Assembly (NCBI GenBank): GCA_030063045.1
Contig: JAQSEB010000203.1
Coordinates: forward strand, 186,001 to 250,000
Direction: 5' to 3'
Source: Pratylenchus scribneri
Taxonomy: Eukaryota > Nematoda > Chromadorea > Rhabditida > Pratylenchidae
Length of the DNA stretch: 64,000 nucleotides
Each line of letters starts with the position of its first letter. Within the stretch, counting starts at the first letter, position 1. Below the pieces are notes generated by a model. That model was not told the origin of the DNA. It ran no database searches and saw nothing but the letters and a program-made list of their open reading frames with translations. This document shows, one piece after another, positions 31,697 to 43,200 of this stretch. The position numbers and the translations under genes were made by a program.

Positions 31697-34178
31697 AAAG
31701 TTGATCAGCAAAGTGCCGGATTGAATTGGGTGATAATGATAATGGTTTTTTAAAGAAATTGAAAGAAAAGAATTGAGATTGAGATGATAAAATTACTGCT
31801 TTATGCATTATTTATTAACATCTTCCGGACATCAATTAATTATATGCTTCCATTTCATTAATCTATTCTCTCTATTGTAATTTATTTTCCGGGGAGGTTT
31901 TTATTTTGCGATTTTATCAAAAATCCAAAAGTTTTTCCCTCCTTAAAATCTATCCTCTGCTTTCGAAATTTTCAACTATTTTTCTACTGATAAATTATAT
32001 CAAAAAATAATTATTTTTAGAATTCGGGACCATTTGGCATGTATGATTTTGAGACGATCAAATCAAAGAAGGGTTGTTTAATATTAAATGCCGTAAAAAC
32101 GAATGTATTTTAAATAATCTACCATTGAAATTTGGAGATAAATAAAAATTCAGAAATTGTTTTACCAAATGGTTATTTTCCAGTCAACCAAAAAATGCTC
32201 GAAACACCGGGTTTAGGCTAGGCTAGATAAGTTTAAGGCTCGAAGCATCTAGCCGAAAGAAAGTTCACCCCCGTCGAAACTTTTTTTTGTGACTGAGGGC
32301 ATATTGATGGAGATGATTTTATCATTGGGATAAAAGTTACCCGGGGAAATATTTATTCCGTTGGCAATTCCCCAGCATAGGTATATCATCCCTAGAGGTC
32401 GGCAAAATGGAATTAGCGGTAGCGGTATTTTTTTCCTCAAAAAATTTGCGGCATATTAAATGCGGTATTTATACCACAACCACAATATGATACCAGATTT
32501 GCTGTATATCGATGTGTCTCGCTGAGATATACAAATTGATATATGGTTTGTTAAGTTTAAAAGCAGTTTCTGATCTATTAGAAGTCAAAAACTATTTATG
32601 TCATGACATTTTATAAGTTTTTAGGGGCGTTGACATTTTGTAGGATTTTGGCGGATTGACTTGACATTTTGTAGGATTGACATTTTGTGTCTCATCAGCG
32701 TTATTTTTTTCGATTTATGACACTGACCTGTGAGGCTGAACTTCGTTCTTTGATGAATTATTTATTTTTTTTAGAAATGTGCCGATTTTCATTTGATATG
32801 TTTTATGTCTTGATTAATTGGATTATTTTCAAAATCCCCTTAAATTTTATGTATTTTATGGTTCCAGCTCCAGCTAATTGGATATTTTATTACAAATTTG
32901 GAAATTTCATTGATCCAACATATATGAAGGAAATTAACAGAAAAAAAAGTAATTTATAAATGATTTTTTCCCTCATTATTCATTTCCATTATTCATTCCT
33001 TATTCCATTATCGATGAACTCGATCAAAAACAAACAAAAAAAAATGCGACATTTGCAAATTCTAATATATTTGTTATCATTGTCATTTTTGAAACTATAT
33101 ACATTTGATATTAGGAAGAATTGGTTGCTCTCTTCATTGTTTATTCATGCTATATGCTTTTTTGGTTGCTTTTATCTCACAGCATAAAGTGTCCATTTTT
33201 TCCATTCAATCAATTTGAGTTTATAAATTGATTCATATTTATTGCCATGTTACGAAAATTTGCTAAAGAAACAGTCAAAAAATGTTTTTGGCCATTTTTA
33301 AGTAAAATCTCGTTATCCAATTTTGGCCAATACTTTTGAAATATTAATTTTCTAGCTAAAGAGTCCTCATTTTTGTATGAAAAAAAACATTTCATATTTT
33401 TTACGATCAATAACTTAAAAAGTGGCAAAAAAATTTAACTTGAATGCATAATTTTTAAAATTCAGGTTTTTATAATTTCACATAACAAAAATTTTCTATG
33501 ACCAAATGGATCTCACCGATGACGATGATGTGTTTGAAGATGAAACGAATGAATCAGAAATTTCCAACCAAATGGCCAGAGAAAGCCATAATTCGGAGGT
33601 AAAAATTTTGTGTTAATCTCGAACTTATCTGAAGCCCCCCTCTCTCACCCTCTCTTCCATTTTATATAAAATTTTAGGTAATTTTGCTTAAAAATTTAAA
33701 ATGAACGCTTCGGTACCTAAGTTGGTTTTTTCCCATAAGCCATAATTCAACGAGGCAATTGTCAAACTGGGAAATTAATATATGTACCATTCGAAGGCCT
33801 AATGCCCTCCAAAATTTGATCTTTTAAATTGTTATTATGAGCTTCAACTTTTAAAGACTATTCATTTGATTTATGAGGAAAATCCGATTATTTTAAAAAT
33901 TTTTTAAATTTTTTTCAACAGATAAGAAGAACCGCTTTTCAAAGAATTTTTTGGGCTTTTGATTGGCATTTCTCTCTTATCTAATTGGTAGATTTTTTGT
34001 TGAGCTATGGGCCAAAAACCAAACCATCAGTTAGCGAATTGGCGATAACAAAATATTCTGTTTATAAGGTTTTTGAGATCGTGGAATCTAACGAAACAGC
34101 TAGAAGGTGGCCGAGGAGGACTTAAAAATTGTTTATTGACATTTTGTAACATTGACATTTTGTGTATCAGCGATTTTT
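31697..34178. other. Long region with only weak coding signals
   Basis: Plus-strand frames at 32687-32959 and 32960-33187 are hydrophobic (PLNFMYFMVPAPANWIFYY; LLSSLFIHAICFFGCFYLT) and could be membrane-protein exons, but no start, splice or family was convincing. A candidate start exon at 33498-33599 (MDLTDDDDVFEDETNESEIS, donor gtaaaa) joins in phase to 33922 (IRRTAFQRIFWAFDWHFSLI, stop), about 52 residues. Direct repeats ttgacattttgtgt plus atcagcg at about 32673 and 34153 bracket 1.5 kb. A dispersed foldback fragment lies at 32500-32580. Confidence 0.3.
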
Positions 34179-35266
34179 TTAAATCCAATGTTCCACTCTT
34201 CCATACATTTTCAGTTTTCGTGTCGTGATGAATCCATCAACTTGTTCAGCCATGGTCGTTGTCCAATTTAGCAATTCAATGGTTAGAGGCATCACGCCTT
34301 CCTAAAAAGTAAAAATTTTTTCACAAAAAGGGTTGGGATTGGGATGATTAAAAGTTAAACGACAATATTACCTAATGGATTTAAGAAAGTATAAAAATAT
34401 TCTTTAGTCGTTGCTACTCACCAAAAATGTTTGGGCCTGCGCGTTGTCATGAAGATGGGTTTGTAAATAAAGAAGTCTCTCTCGCATTTCACAGACTCGC
34501 ATCGCTGCATCATCTATTAAAAATGGCATTGTTTTGTATTTTTAAAAAATATGAATTTTTACCGCAAATTGGAATCGATTCGTGGTGCAACTTGGCCAAT
34601 TTTTTGTTCAATTCACGCAATTTTACTTCCTTTTCTTTCTCTTCTTTATTGACTAATTCTTTTACTTGTTCAATTACTGCACTTAGTTCTTTTTTAAGGG
34701 TAATAACATTCGGGTCATTTTCCTCCAACTCCTCCTCTGATTCAATTGGACTTTTCTATTGATAAAATTGTAATATTTTTTATAATGTTAAAATTAATTA
34801 ATTTAGTCTAGAGAAATAATAATTCAGAATTTACTGACGCAATATTAAATACCTATTAGAACAAATATTTTTCAGCAGAATTACTTCTCAAGTTTATTTG
34901 GTCTTTAAAATATAAATTCTAACCAATAGCCAAATACTTATATAGTAGATTTTTTGTCTATAAAAGTTTTCCTAATTGATAAAAGCCATCAAACTAATTC
35001 CAATTATCAATTTATCATACATTTAAATTGCAAAATTTGTGGCAGAGTTCTTTCGTTTGAAGAGCCAATCTTGGGAAATTTTTGAAGATATTTTCATTTA
35101 ATTTATCATCCACTTCTTTGACCAATTTGAGAAACTGTAAAAATTTTAACATATTTCTTTAACAAGAAATGGTAATGGCCGGATATGTGTAAAATACATT
35201 ATTATTAATTTTGACTCCGATCACTTCCTCTTCCTATACACCAAAGCGATGGTCATATTGAGACAT
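34179..35266 (-). CDS. Coiled-coil protein of unknown family, in-frame TAG
   Basis: Five exons agree in phase: 35266-35198, 35134-35021, 34755-34563, 34513-34422 and 34301-34179 (196 codons plus stop). Features: VKEVDDKLNENIFKNF, LCHKFCNLN, an acidic stretch ESEEELEEND, a Lys/Glu coiled coil (ELVNKEEKEKEVKLREL), MRERLLYLQTHLHDNAQAQ and LTIELLNWTTTMAEQVDGF. The only Met in frame at the 5' end (MSQYDHRFGV) is followed by a TAG at 35236-35234 before EEEVIGVKINNN. So either the true start exon lies elsewhere (an acceptor tatag overlaps the TAG, which may mark the exon boundary) or the gene is dead. All other junctions look functional. Confidence 0.5.
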
Positions 35267-35606
35267 GAGGAATAAACAATGCATAAAATTCTTACAAATT
35301 TGATAATTAAATTTTTCGAATCAATTTATTAAAATTAAAAAAAAAATATTAAAATAATAATAATAAGAAGAAATACTATTAAACGATATTTTTTATTTAA
35401 CGATTTAAAAAATTAAAAATTTAAATTTTTTAAAATTATTTTTAACAATTCAATCCAATTAAAATATTATTGAATTTATTTTTTTCTTTAGAATTCAATT
35501 ATATTTTTAAAAATATTTTTAATCAATTTATTTTTATTTTAAAATTGGAAAAAATGTTTAAAGAAATTTTCGACTACCAAAATTGTTTTATTATATATTT
35601 TGTTAA
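35267..35606. other. Extremely A+T-rich spacer
   Basis: Almost pure A+T with poly-A and ATA runs; no gene or structured repeat was identified. Confidence 0.4.
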
Positions 35607-36100
35607 TTAATCTAGAATTGAGTAAGGAATTATTGAGACCGTAGGAAATTTTGGGCCAACGAGGTAAGCTCTGGTGAGTTCGAGGAGGATTTCCATTTCC
35701 AAATTTGTAGTAACATTTAAATGAATCTATTTATAATTTTATTAAGCAATTTATATATTATTATTATTTTGCCCGAAGTTTTTGATAGACATGGTATTTT
35801 TAAAAATTTAACAAAACGTACATTTGTCGTAATCTCCTGCAATACTTCATCTTCCTCTGACTCATTAAATTTTTTGCAGCTTTTCAAATGTTCCATCATT
35901 GATTGTCTTAGTTTTTTACCTTTCTCAACCTTGATGGATTGATCACAAAACTGGCATTTCAAAAAATCATGTTTTGCATTGCCTTTGAACACTACTGAAG
36001 AAGGGACATCAACACCATCCACATGGAGTAACAAATAAGCGCAGAAAAATGCGAGAATTGCGAAAAGTACGGGCGAATAAAATGCCGCCATTTTTTTCAT
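35607..36100 (-). CDS. Secreted single zinc-finger-like protein
   Basis: Exons 36100-35822 and 35726-35607 join in phase 0 (donor gtacgt, acceptor aaatag), 132 residues. The start gives a strong signal peptide (MKKMAAFYSPVLFAILAFF, ending near LLHVDG). The mature part contains FLKCQFCDQSIKVEKGKKLR followed by HLKSCKKF, a C-x2-C ... H-x3-C pattern like a divergent C2HC finger, then an acidic patch (NESEEDEVLQEI) and a hydrophobic end (LELTRAYLVGPKFPTVS). It resembles in plan the larger signal-peptide zinc-finger genes at 48.8 and 52-55 kb. Function unknown; a secreted DNA- or protein-binding role is inference. Confidence 0.55.
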
Positions 36101-36269
36101 TGAATAGAGTGGGTATTGAATGGGCATCTTTTGCAATTTTTTAAGGAAATGATTTGTTTACAATAAAATTGGCTTAATTTATATATTCAAAAAACAGGCC
36201 ATGACATAATTTTTATGCATTTGATTATTTTTTTAATGCGAGGAATTAATTCGGCAGCCGAGAGAATTC

Positions 36270-36700
36270 GACGGAAAATCTCGTACAAAGGAGCAAAACA
36301 ACAGATTTGTGGACTGCCCTAATGATCAGTCAGTGTATTGAATAATCAATCACAATATTGTTGGCATATTTTGAGGCAAAACAACATATCTGTGGTCTGC
36401 CCTAATGATCAGTCAGTGTATTGAATAATCAATCACAATATTGTTGGCATATTTTGAGGCAAAACAACATATCTGTGGTCTGCCCTAATGATCAGTCAGT
36501 GTATTGAATAATCAATCACAATATTGTTGGCATATTTTGAGGCAAAACAACAGATCTGTGGTCTGCCCTAATGATCAGTCAGAGTATTGGTGGCATATTT
36601 TTAGGCAAAACAATAGATCTGTAGGCTGCCTTAATGATCAGTCAGTGTATTGGCGGCATATTTGAGGCAAAACAACAGATCTCTGAAGGCCGCCATAGTG
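36270..36700. repeat. 83-bp tandem repeat
   Basis: About five and a half copies of a unit with caaaacaacatatctgtgg, tctgccctaatgatcagtca, and attgttggcatattttgag. The last two copies lack the central tgaataatcaatcac part. It lies in the spacer between two divergent secreted-protein genes, so it is in their shared upstream region. Confidence 0.85.
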
Positions 36701-36875
36701 ATCGTACTCTCTTTAAGCCTTGTTTACATTCGTCTTTTTGCTACAAAGGAAACCAGCAACCAGCTATAAATTTGGTGTTTCCATTTATTGCTGGTTGCTG
36801 ACCTCGTTCCTGGTCGCTGGAGAATAATCCCAAAACTAAAAAATTTTCAATTAATAAAAATTCATTAAAATTAAA

Positions 36876-38417
36876 ATGCGCCATCAATTCACTATCTGGA
36901 TAATTTTATTGGTCATATTTCAAATATTTATTCATCATGTGGAAAGTGTGAAGCCAAAATGGCAAAATAGAAAGTCGGCTGTTAGACAACTTCGCCCAAA
37001 TAATGGAGGAAAACATATTCATGTTGTTCAAGCGGCGGGAAATAAAATTAGTATTATCCAAGGAAAAACTACTGATGTAAAAAATGGCAATAAAAATAAA
37101 GCAAAAGGAGAGGGAATAAAAGAATTGAAGAAAAAACAACCGTATAACTACGGTTGGATCGGTTCGGTTTTAAACAGGGGTTTCGGTTTCGGTTTTGGCC
37201 GGTTTGCCGACCTCGGTTTTCGGTTCGGTTTGTAAAAAATTCTCGGTTTTCCGATTTTTCGATTTTTTGAAAAATGGTCATAAAAATTTAAAAAAAATTT
37301 AATTTTTCATAAAATTTCGCAAAAAAATCAAATAAAATTATTCAAATATTGCTTATCCGTTATTTTTCATCAATTTCTAGATATTCTTCTGGACCTGCTT
37401 CAATAAAAAAGGCCCCAAAAGAAAAATTATTTTAAAAAAAGCCCCGCAGGAAAAAATTTTAGCCTGCATAGTTCTCAAAAGAAAGAATTTAGAACAAAAA
37501 TGGCCCCGCAGGGAAAAAATCGGATAAGAAAGAGCCATATATAGAAAAATTTATACTAAAAATGCCCGTTTAAGAGAAAAATTCCAGCTAAAATGGCTTC
37601 GAATAGAAAAAATAGATCAAAAATTGTCCTTGATGATCAAATTTAAGATGGCCATAGTGTAAAAAATCAGGCAATAACAGATAAGCCAGGGAAAAAAAAG
37701 CCTAAAATCATCCAAATTATTTTAAGCCAAAAAATAGTGCGTTAGGGAAAAATTTTAACTAAAAATGGCCGAATAAAGTAAAATTTTAACTAAAAATGGC
37801 CGAATAAAGTAAAATTTTAACTAAAAATGGCCGAATAAGGTAAAATTTTAACCAAAAATTGTCCCTTAGGGTGAAAGTTAAAAAACCGAAAAACCGTTCG
37901 GTTTGGACCCTCGGTTCTCGGTTTTCTCGGTTTTCGGACCTCGGTTTTCGGTTCGGTTTTTTTGCCAAAAATCACCTCGGTTCGGTTTCGGTTCGGTTGA
38001 CTGAACCGATCCAACCCTACCTATAACCATAAAAAAGATGATGCAAAAAAGAAAGTGAAAAAGAACAATATTCAGAAAAAGTCAATAAAAATATTGGAAC
38101 GAAAAATACAAAAAAAGAGTCGAATAGGTAAAAAGATAAATAAAATGGCAACCAGTCTGGTTAAAAAAGGGAAAGAAGAACATTCATCAAAAATACAGGC
38201 AAAAGCTGCTAGTAAAAGAAGCATTGTTGGAATAATGAGCAAAAAATGTTGTGACATTTGTTGTGGTGGAAAGAAAGCAGGAATTGCAGGATATCAAATT
38301 GTGTCTGCCCGAGTGAAACGTTCTGGCCAATGTGACAATTGTTCTCTATGGATTGATGAATATCCTTGCTATAAGTGCGGAAATAATCCAGGCAAGCAAA
38401 AAGCCAAATCAAATTGA
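36876..38417 (+). CDS. Secreted Lys-rich, Cys-rich protein split by a MITE
   Basis: The 5' part (36876-37148) encodes a signal peptide (MRHQFTIWIILLVIFQIFI, cleavage near VES) and a basic region (VRQLRPNNGGKHIHVVQAAG, ELKKKQPYN). The 3' part (38022-38417) continues in the same frame: YNHKKDDAKKKVKKNN, a Lys-rich stretch, then a Cys-rich domain SKKCCDICCGGKKAG, SGQCDNCSLWIDEYPCYKCG and stop. Between them is an 869-bp inverted-repeat element; taking it out with one copy of the duplicated site restores one frame of about 220 residues (the removed length is a multiple of three). As it stands the frame enters the element and stops at 37235. No convincing splice pair removes the element, so the gene is probably inactivated in this copy. 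Confidence 0.6.
37150..38018. mobile_element. 869-bp MITE in a coding exon (CGGTTT family)
   Basis: Ends are inverted: ggttggatcggttcgg at 37152 faces ccgatccaaccct ending at 38018. The arms are rich in cggttt repeats; the centre contains a tandem actaaaaatggccgaataa repeat (37760-37840). Imperfect flanking repeats gtataact / ctataacc suggest an old 8-bp duplication. Confidence 0.75.
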
Positions 38418-38419
38418 GT

Positions 38420-38605
38420 GATATTTAATTTACCGAATAAATTATTGAAAATACCGAATAGAGTATTTAATTTACCGAATAGGATTTTATTTCGTAAAAT
38501 ATTGAATTTACCGAATAAATTATTGAAAATACCGAATAGAGTATTTAATTTACCGAATAGGATTTTATGTCGTAAAAGTATTGAATTTACCGAATAAATT
38601 ATTTA
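38420..38605. repeat. Two-copy repeat rich in ttaccgaataa
   Basis: A unit of about 104 bp containing aatttaccgaataaattatt and aaaataccgaatagagt is present nearly twice directly after the preceding gene's stop. Non-coding. Confidence 0.7.
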
Positions 38606-39082
38606 ATTTCCTTTAATGGATAATAAGAATAGTAGATAAAATGGCTAAAAAAAATTTACACATTATTGCCAATATCCCAGCGATTTTTTAAGCTATTAAA
38701 AAATTTTTACCATTGGATTAATCACTTTCTATAGAGCATATTTAAATGATTGATCAAATACTGGCCAGAAATTATGCTCAAAAAAGATAAAAAAATAGAA
38801 TTTGATATGAATTTTTGTTAAAAATTTATGCCAATTTTTAAGCAAATCCACTACTTCCAGGAATTAACCCAGTCCAATTATTAGTGCTGATATTATAATA
38901 GTAACAATTTATTTAAATTAAACAAGTATTTTTTTGCAATTTGTTATGCAAAATTCGACTGGTGATGTCCTAACAAATAACAACATTTTTTCAAAATAAA
39001 CCAACTTTGCTAATATAATGCTTATTTATTAATAGAGAAAGAATTCTAAGATAAGTATAGTCAATGAGATATAATTGTAATA
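38606..39082. other. Intergenic, no gene seen
   Basis: A+T-rich spacer ahead of the acidic-repeat gene; no convincing upstream exon for that gene was found. Confidence 0.35.
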
Positions 39083-39586
39083 ATGAGTTACAAAATAATT
39101 ATTTTAGGAGGCAATCTTTTTGGTTGGAAATGGACCAATGAATATATACAGCCGCAGAATGCCAAAAATGAACAAGAAGAAATTGATCATAATGAAGTTG
39201 ATCACAATGAAAGTGATCATAATAAAGGTGATCATAATGAAAGTGATCATAATGAAGGTGATCATAATGAAAGTGATCATAATGAAGGTGATCATAATGA
39301 AAGTGATCATAATGAAGGTGATCACAATGAAAATGATCACAATGAAAATTATTATCCGGAACAAAGTGATAGAGATGAACAAAGTGATGACGAAGAACAA
39401 AGTGATCATGATCATGAACAAATACAGCAAGAAGAGCAGATGGGAGGACAACAACAAGGGATTGATACACCCGATACTATTTTAATAAATCCATATGAAT
39501 GGGACGATCAACCGAACACGGATGATGAAAATGAAGGAGAGGATCCAGAATGGACTCCTGAAACTACTGATTCAGATACTGAATAG
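39083..39586 (+). CDS. Acidic protein with DHNE tetrapeptide repeats
   Basis: A 167-residue frame. The N-terminus (MSYKIIILGGNLFGWKWTNE) is followed by about 13 DHNE-type tetrapeptides in which E/G and S/G alternate (DHNESDHNEGDHNESDHNEG), encoded by 24-bp DNA repeats (gatcataatgaaagtgatca). A second acidic part, EQSDDEEQSDHDHEQ, and a C-terminal DDQPNTDDENEGEDPEWTPE end follow. A good acceptor (ttattttag, 39099-39107) inside the start means the first exon may lie elsewhere. His/Asp-rich repeats could bind metal ions (inference). No signal peptide is visible with this start. Confidence 0.6.
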   Translation: MSYKIIILGGNLFGWKWTNEYIQPQNAKNEQEEIDHNEVDHNESDHNKGDHNESDHNEGDHNESDHNEGDHNESDHNEGDHNENDHNENYYPEQSDRDEQSDDEEQSDHDHEQIQQEEQMGGQQQGIDTPDTILINPYEWDDQPNTDDENEGEDPEWTPETTDSDTE

Positions 39587-39789
39587 TGAATAGTCTATGG
39601 TGAAAGGATGCAAACATATGAGCAATCGATTATTATGTTTAGAGAATTATTAGTGTTGAAAACATATTTCCATGATATATTTTACTGTTTATTATAATCT
39701 ATAATTTTTATATTTCCTTTCTTTATGGATATTATTTTTTAAATAAAACTTTTTCCTTCATTGAGTTTCGAATATTTCATGAAAATGTA

Positions 39790-40020
39790 TTATTTATAGA
39801 GTTCGAAGACTAGGAATGGCTACATGAAATGGTTGCGCATTGCATACAGAAATGGGGCGAGTGTTCAATTAAAACTGAAATCAATAGTATTATGGAAATT
39901 TTTGGACCAAACTCGAAATCAGTTAAGGTTAGAAATTTTCTTCCAAATAATGAATTAAGAAATATTTCTCTAATATTTCTTATTCCACAGATCATTTCCG
40001 TATAATTGATTTAAATCATT
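39790..40020. repeat. Degenerate coding fragment, related to 54695-54895
   Basis: The plus strand reads WLHEMVAHCIQKWGECSIKT then MEIFGPNSKSVK, after an in-frame TAG, and ends at a stop. The same sequence occurs, more decayed, at about 54697-54890 inside the zinc-finger gene (shared gaaatttttggacc, ctcgaaatca, tctctaatatt, ttattccatagatcattt). These are two remnants of one unidentified gene. Confidence 0.5.
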
Positions 40021-40253
40021 TAAAATTTAGAAACCGCATTCAAATTGTTTGAATGAATGAATTGTTGATCTAATTGATTGGGATGTTGATCCATTACGGC
40101 CGGAGCATTCCCTATAGAGAGGGAATTAAAGACAATTAAAATCTGTATTCTTCTAATCATTTTAATATATCATTAAATTCTTTTCGACAAGCTGAGCAAG
40201 GATCTACCATTATTTTAATTTAATTACAGATATAAAAAAATATTTGATTGACA

Positions 40254-43200
40254 ATGTTCATCCTAACCAATCTTTTATTCTTTACTTATTTCTTAAGTTG
40301 TATTTTCACTTCTATCGATGGAGACAAATTTGAAAAAGAAGGTAATTTTTCAAATAAAATCTTTTGAACTATACAAGAATTAATTTTATTAATAATTTTA
40401 ATTTTGTTTAGAAAAAACAATTCCAATGGAAGCCATTCGAGAAGCATTAATTATTGTGAAAAATGCTCATATGGCTCCTGAAAAATTGGAGGAAAAAGTT
40501 AATGTTGTGAAAAATGCATGTTTATCCCCTGAAATATTTGAAAAAATAAAACGCAAATCGAATTTGGCTCAACGCATTCAAAAATTAAAAGAAATTTCAT
40601 TAAATGAATATCATTTTTCCTTAAACAAAAACCAATATTTATTCATTGAATATGCGCCACGAATTTTTATGAATTTAAGGGAAAATTTTGGAATTGAATC
40701 GGCCAAATATTTTGTAAGATTTTTCTACTAAAAAAATTAATAAAATAAAGTTAATGTTACCTTTGCCAAAATAAATTTTCGGGATAACTTTATTAGTTGA
40801 ATGACCAATAATCATAATGTCTTAAAATCCGTACCTTTGATAAAAATGCCTAGTTGGAAGTTGGAAGGGCTATGATATTATTTAAGAAAGCAGCATCCCA
40901 TTATTTTTAAAATAGTGGTGCTCTATAAATTTCTTGTCTATTTTTTTATAGATTAATTTATTATTGCATTTTGAGGTAATGATCCTCCATAGTTTATAGA
41001 TTTATTTTTAATTTAATATTAAAATTATTTAACAAGTAAAATTATGACAAAAACCTGAATTTTGGATCAATGTTAATTTTTTTCCCAATTTTGATCGATT
41101 TAAGTGCTGAAAATTATGTTGTACTATGAAAAAATTATTCTTTAATGAATTTAATTCAATTTTCAGAATTCTTTAACCGATGAACTGTTCAAAGGATTTG
41201 TCAATCCGGGCAAAAGCAAATCCACATTCCTAAAAAGTTGGGATGAAAAATTTTTCCTCAAAAGTTTAGTTCCATTTCCACCCGATTTTGAACATAGAAT
41301 ATTGCTGGAAAATTTGTCAGAATATGCCGACTATATGATTGAAAATAAGAATTCATTTTTGACAAAATATTGTGGCATTTATAGCATTCAGGTTTTTGCA
41401 AAATATTATTTAAATGAAAATATTTAAATTCATCTAAATAGAGAATAATGTAAAAAATATAGTATAATGTAGTTTTAAAAATTAAAACAAATTTTATATT
41501 TTCAAATCTCAAATATTGAACAATTTGATTTTAATATATTTGTCTCGATAGGGTAGGAAGAATTTTCTCTATCAGAATTATGAAATAAAACTAGAAAAGA
41601 AACAAGAAAATCAGTATCGGAATCGGAACTTCTAAATCAAAATAAAAATAAATCAGAATCATTTTAAAATAATATCTGAATTCAGGAATCAGAATAAAAT
41701 CAGAAATACAGAACCAGAATTAATAAAATCAGAGTTTAAAAATCAGACCTTTGAATCAGAATAAAATCAAAAATAAAATTTACAAACCAGAATAAAATCA
41801 AAACAGAATTAATAAAATCAGAATTTAAAAATCAGAATCAAAATAAAATCCGAAAAAAATTTACAAATAAAAATAAATCAGTACCAGAATTAATAAAATT
41901 AGAATAAAAATAATTGTCAGGAATCAGAAAATAAATTAAAAAATCTGAAAAAATCAGAATCGAAAATTTTGAAATTAGAATAAATTATCATCGAAACTAG
42001 GATTAAGCGGTACTCATCAGTACTGACCCGAAACTGGTATCGAAGTACGGACATCTTGTGAAATAAAATACCAATTTTATTAGTATTTGGAACCGAACGG
42101 ATACTACTACCGAGTACCGGTTTTTTAAAATTTATTGCAGTTAATATTGAATTTACAACCCATAAAATAGCATTTTTGACCAAATTTTATTTTTTTTTCA
42201 ATTTATTTCATTATTTTATGTTATTTAATTACATTTTGGCACATTAATTGTTAACTACATATTTTTATTATACAGTATATTTTATTTTTTTTACACTTCT
42301 CTATTATTTTATTTAATACAGTTTAGAATAAGTTTTAAATTTTAATGGCTAAAACCGGTCTTCAACAACTGTCCGATTTACCTGTCGAATATTTTTATGT
42401 TTTCAGGAAAAAGATTCCGACAACATTTTTTGGTTTTTCACAATGCCAAATTTGCTCAAACCAGAAGGGCATGTTGAACCCGAAATCCGAATTGATTATC
42501 GTTTTGACTTGAAGGGATATCAAGCGAAAAATCGTCGATTGTCAGAAAAGGAATTGCAAAGGAAAGAAATTACATACAAAGAATGGGAATTTAATGGTCC
42601 TGAAAATGAAAAAGCTTTATTCCCAGATGGAATTACTTTAGAAGAAGGGATCTATGAATTAATGGCAAAAACTTTGGCAAATGATTCAAAGGTGAATAAA
42701 TAAATGAAAAATTAAAATTAAAAATTTATAGTGAGATTCGAAGTTCGAACCCACAAACCTGCTCTAAACCACCATTTTTCCTGCTCAAAAAAATTAAAAA
42801 ACCAATTTCTAAAGGATTCCATAGCTCTCTCTGAATTTTGAGAATTTACCCAGCCAAAATAAATCATTTGAATCTAAGATGCCTTGAAATAAATTTGGTA
42901 TAGGGAAAATCAAATAGGAAATATTTAACAATATAAACTGAGAAAGTTTAATTTTTGAGACTTACGAAACTTAAAATTGATTTTGAAAAAGTCGAATTTT
43001 TGAAGATTTGTCATGGGAATAATTTTTAAAAAATACTGAAATTTGCTAATTCCAACTTTTCAATATTATTTATAATAAATGTATATCCAATAATTGAGAG
43101 GATTTCAATTTATTTATTAGCGGCTTTTTGGATTGCAAAATTTTATGCCATTAATATGAAATTGAGACCACTATTTACTGGATTTTAATGAACATTTATT

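Noticed and set aside
31378..31808. Minus-strand Phe/Pro-rich frames
   Set aside because: They lie opposite the CC-rich gene, which has a trans-splice acceptor, a good intron and a related neighbour.
39099..39485. Minus and alternative plus frames over the DHNE repeat
   Set aside because: Shadows of the 24-bp coding repeat; only the acidic frame has sensible non-repeat flanks.
42730..42780. tRNA-like gttcgaaccc stretch (also at 58915)
   Set aside because: No acceptor stem, D-arm or anticodon arm could be folded around either copy.
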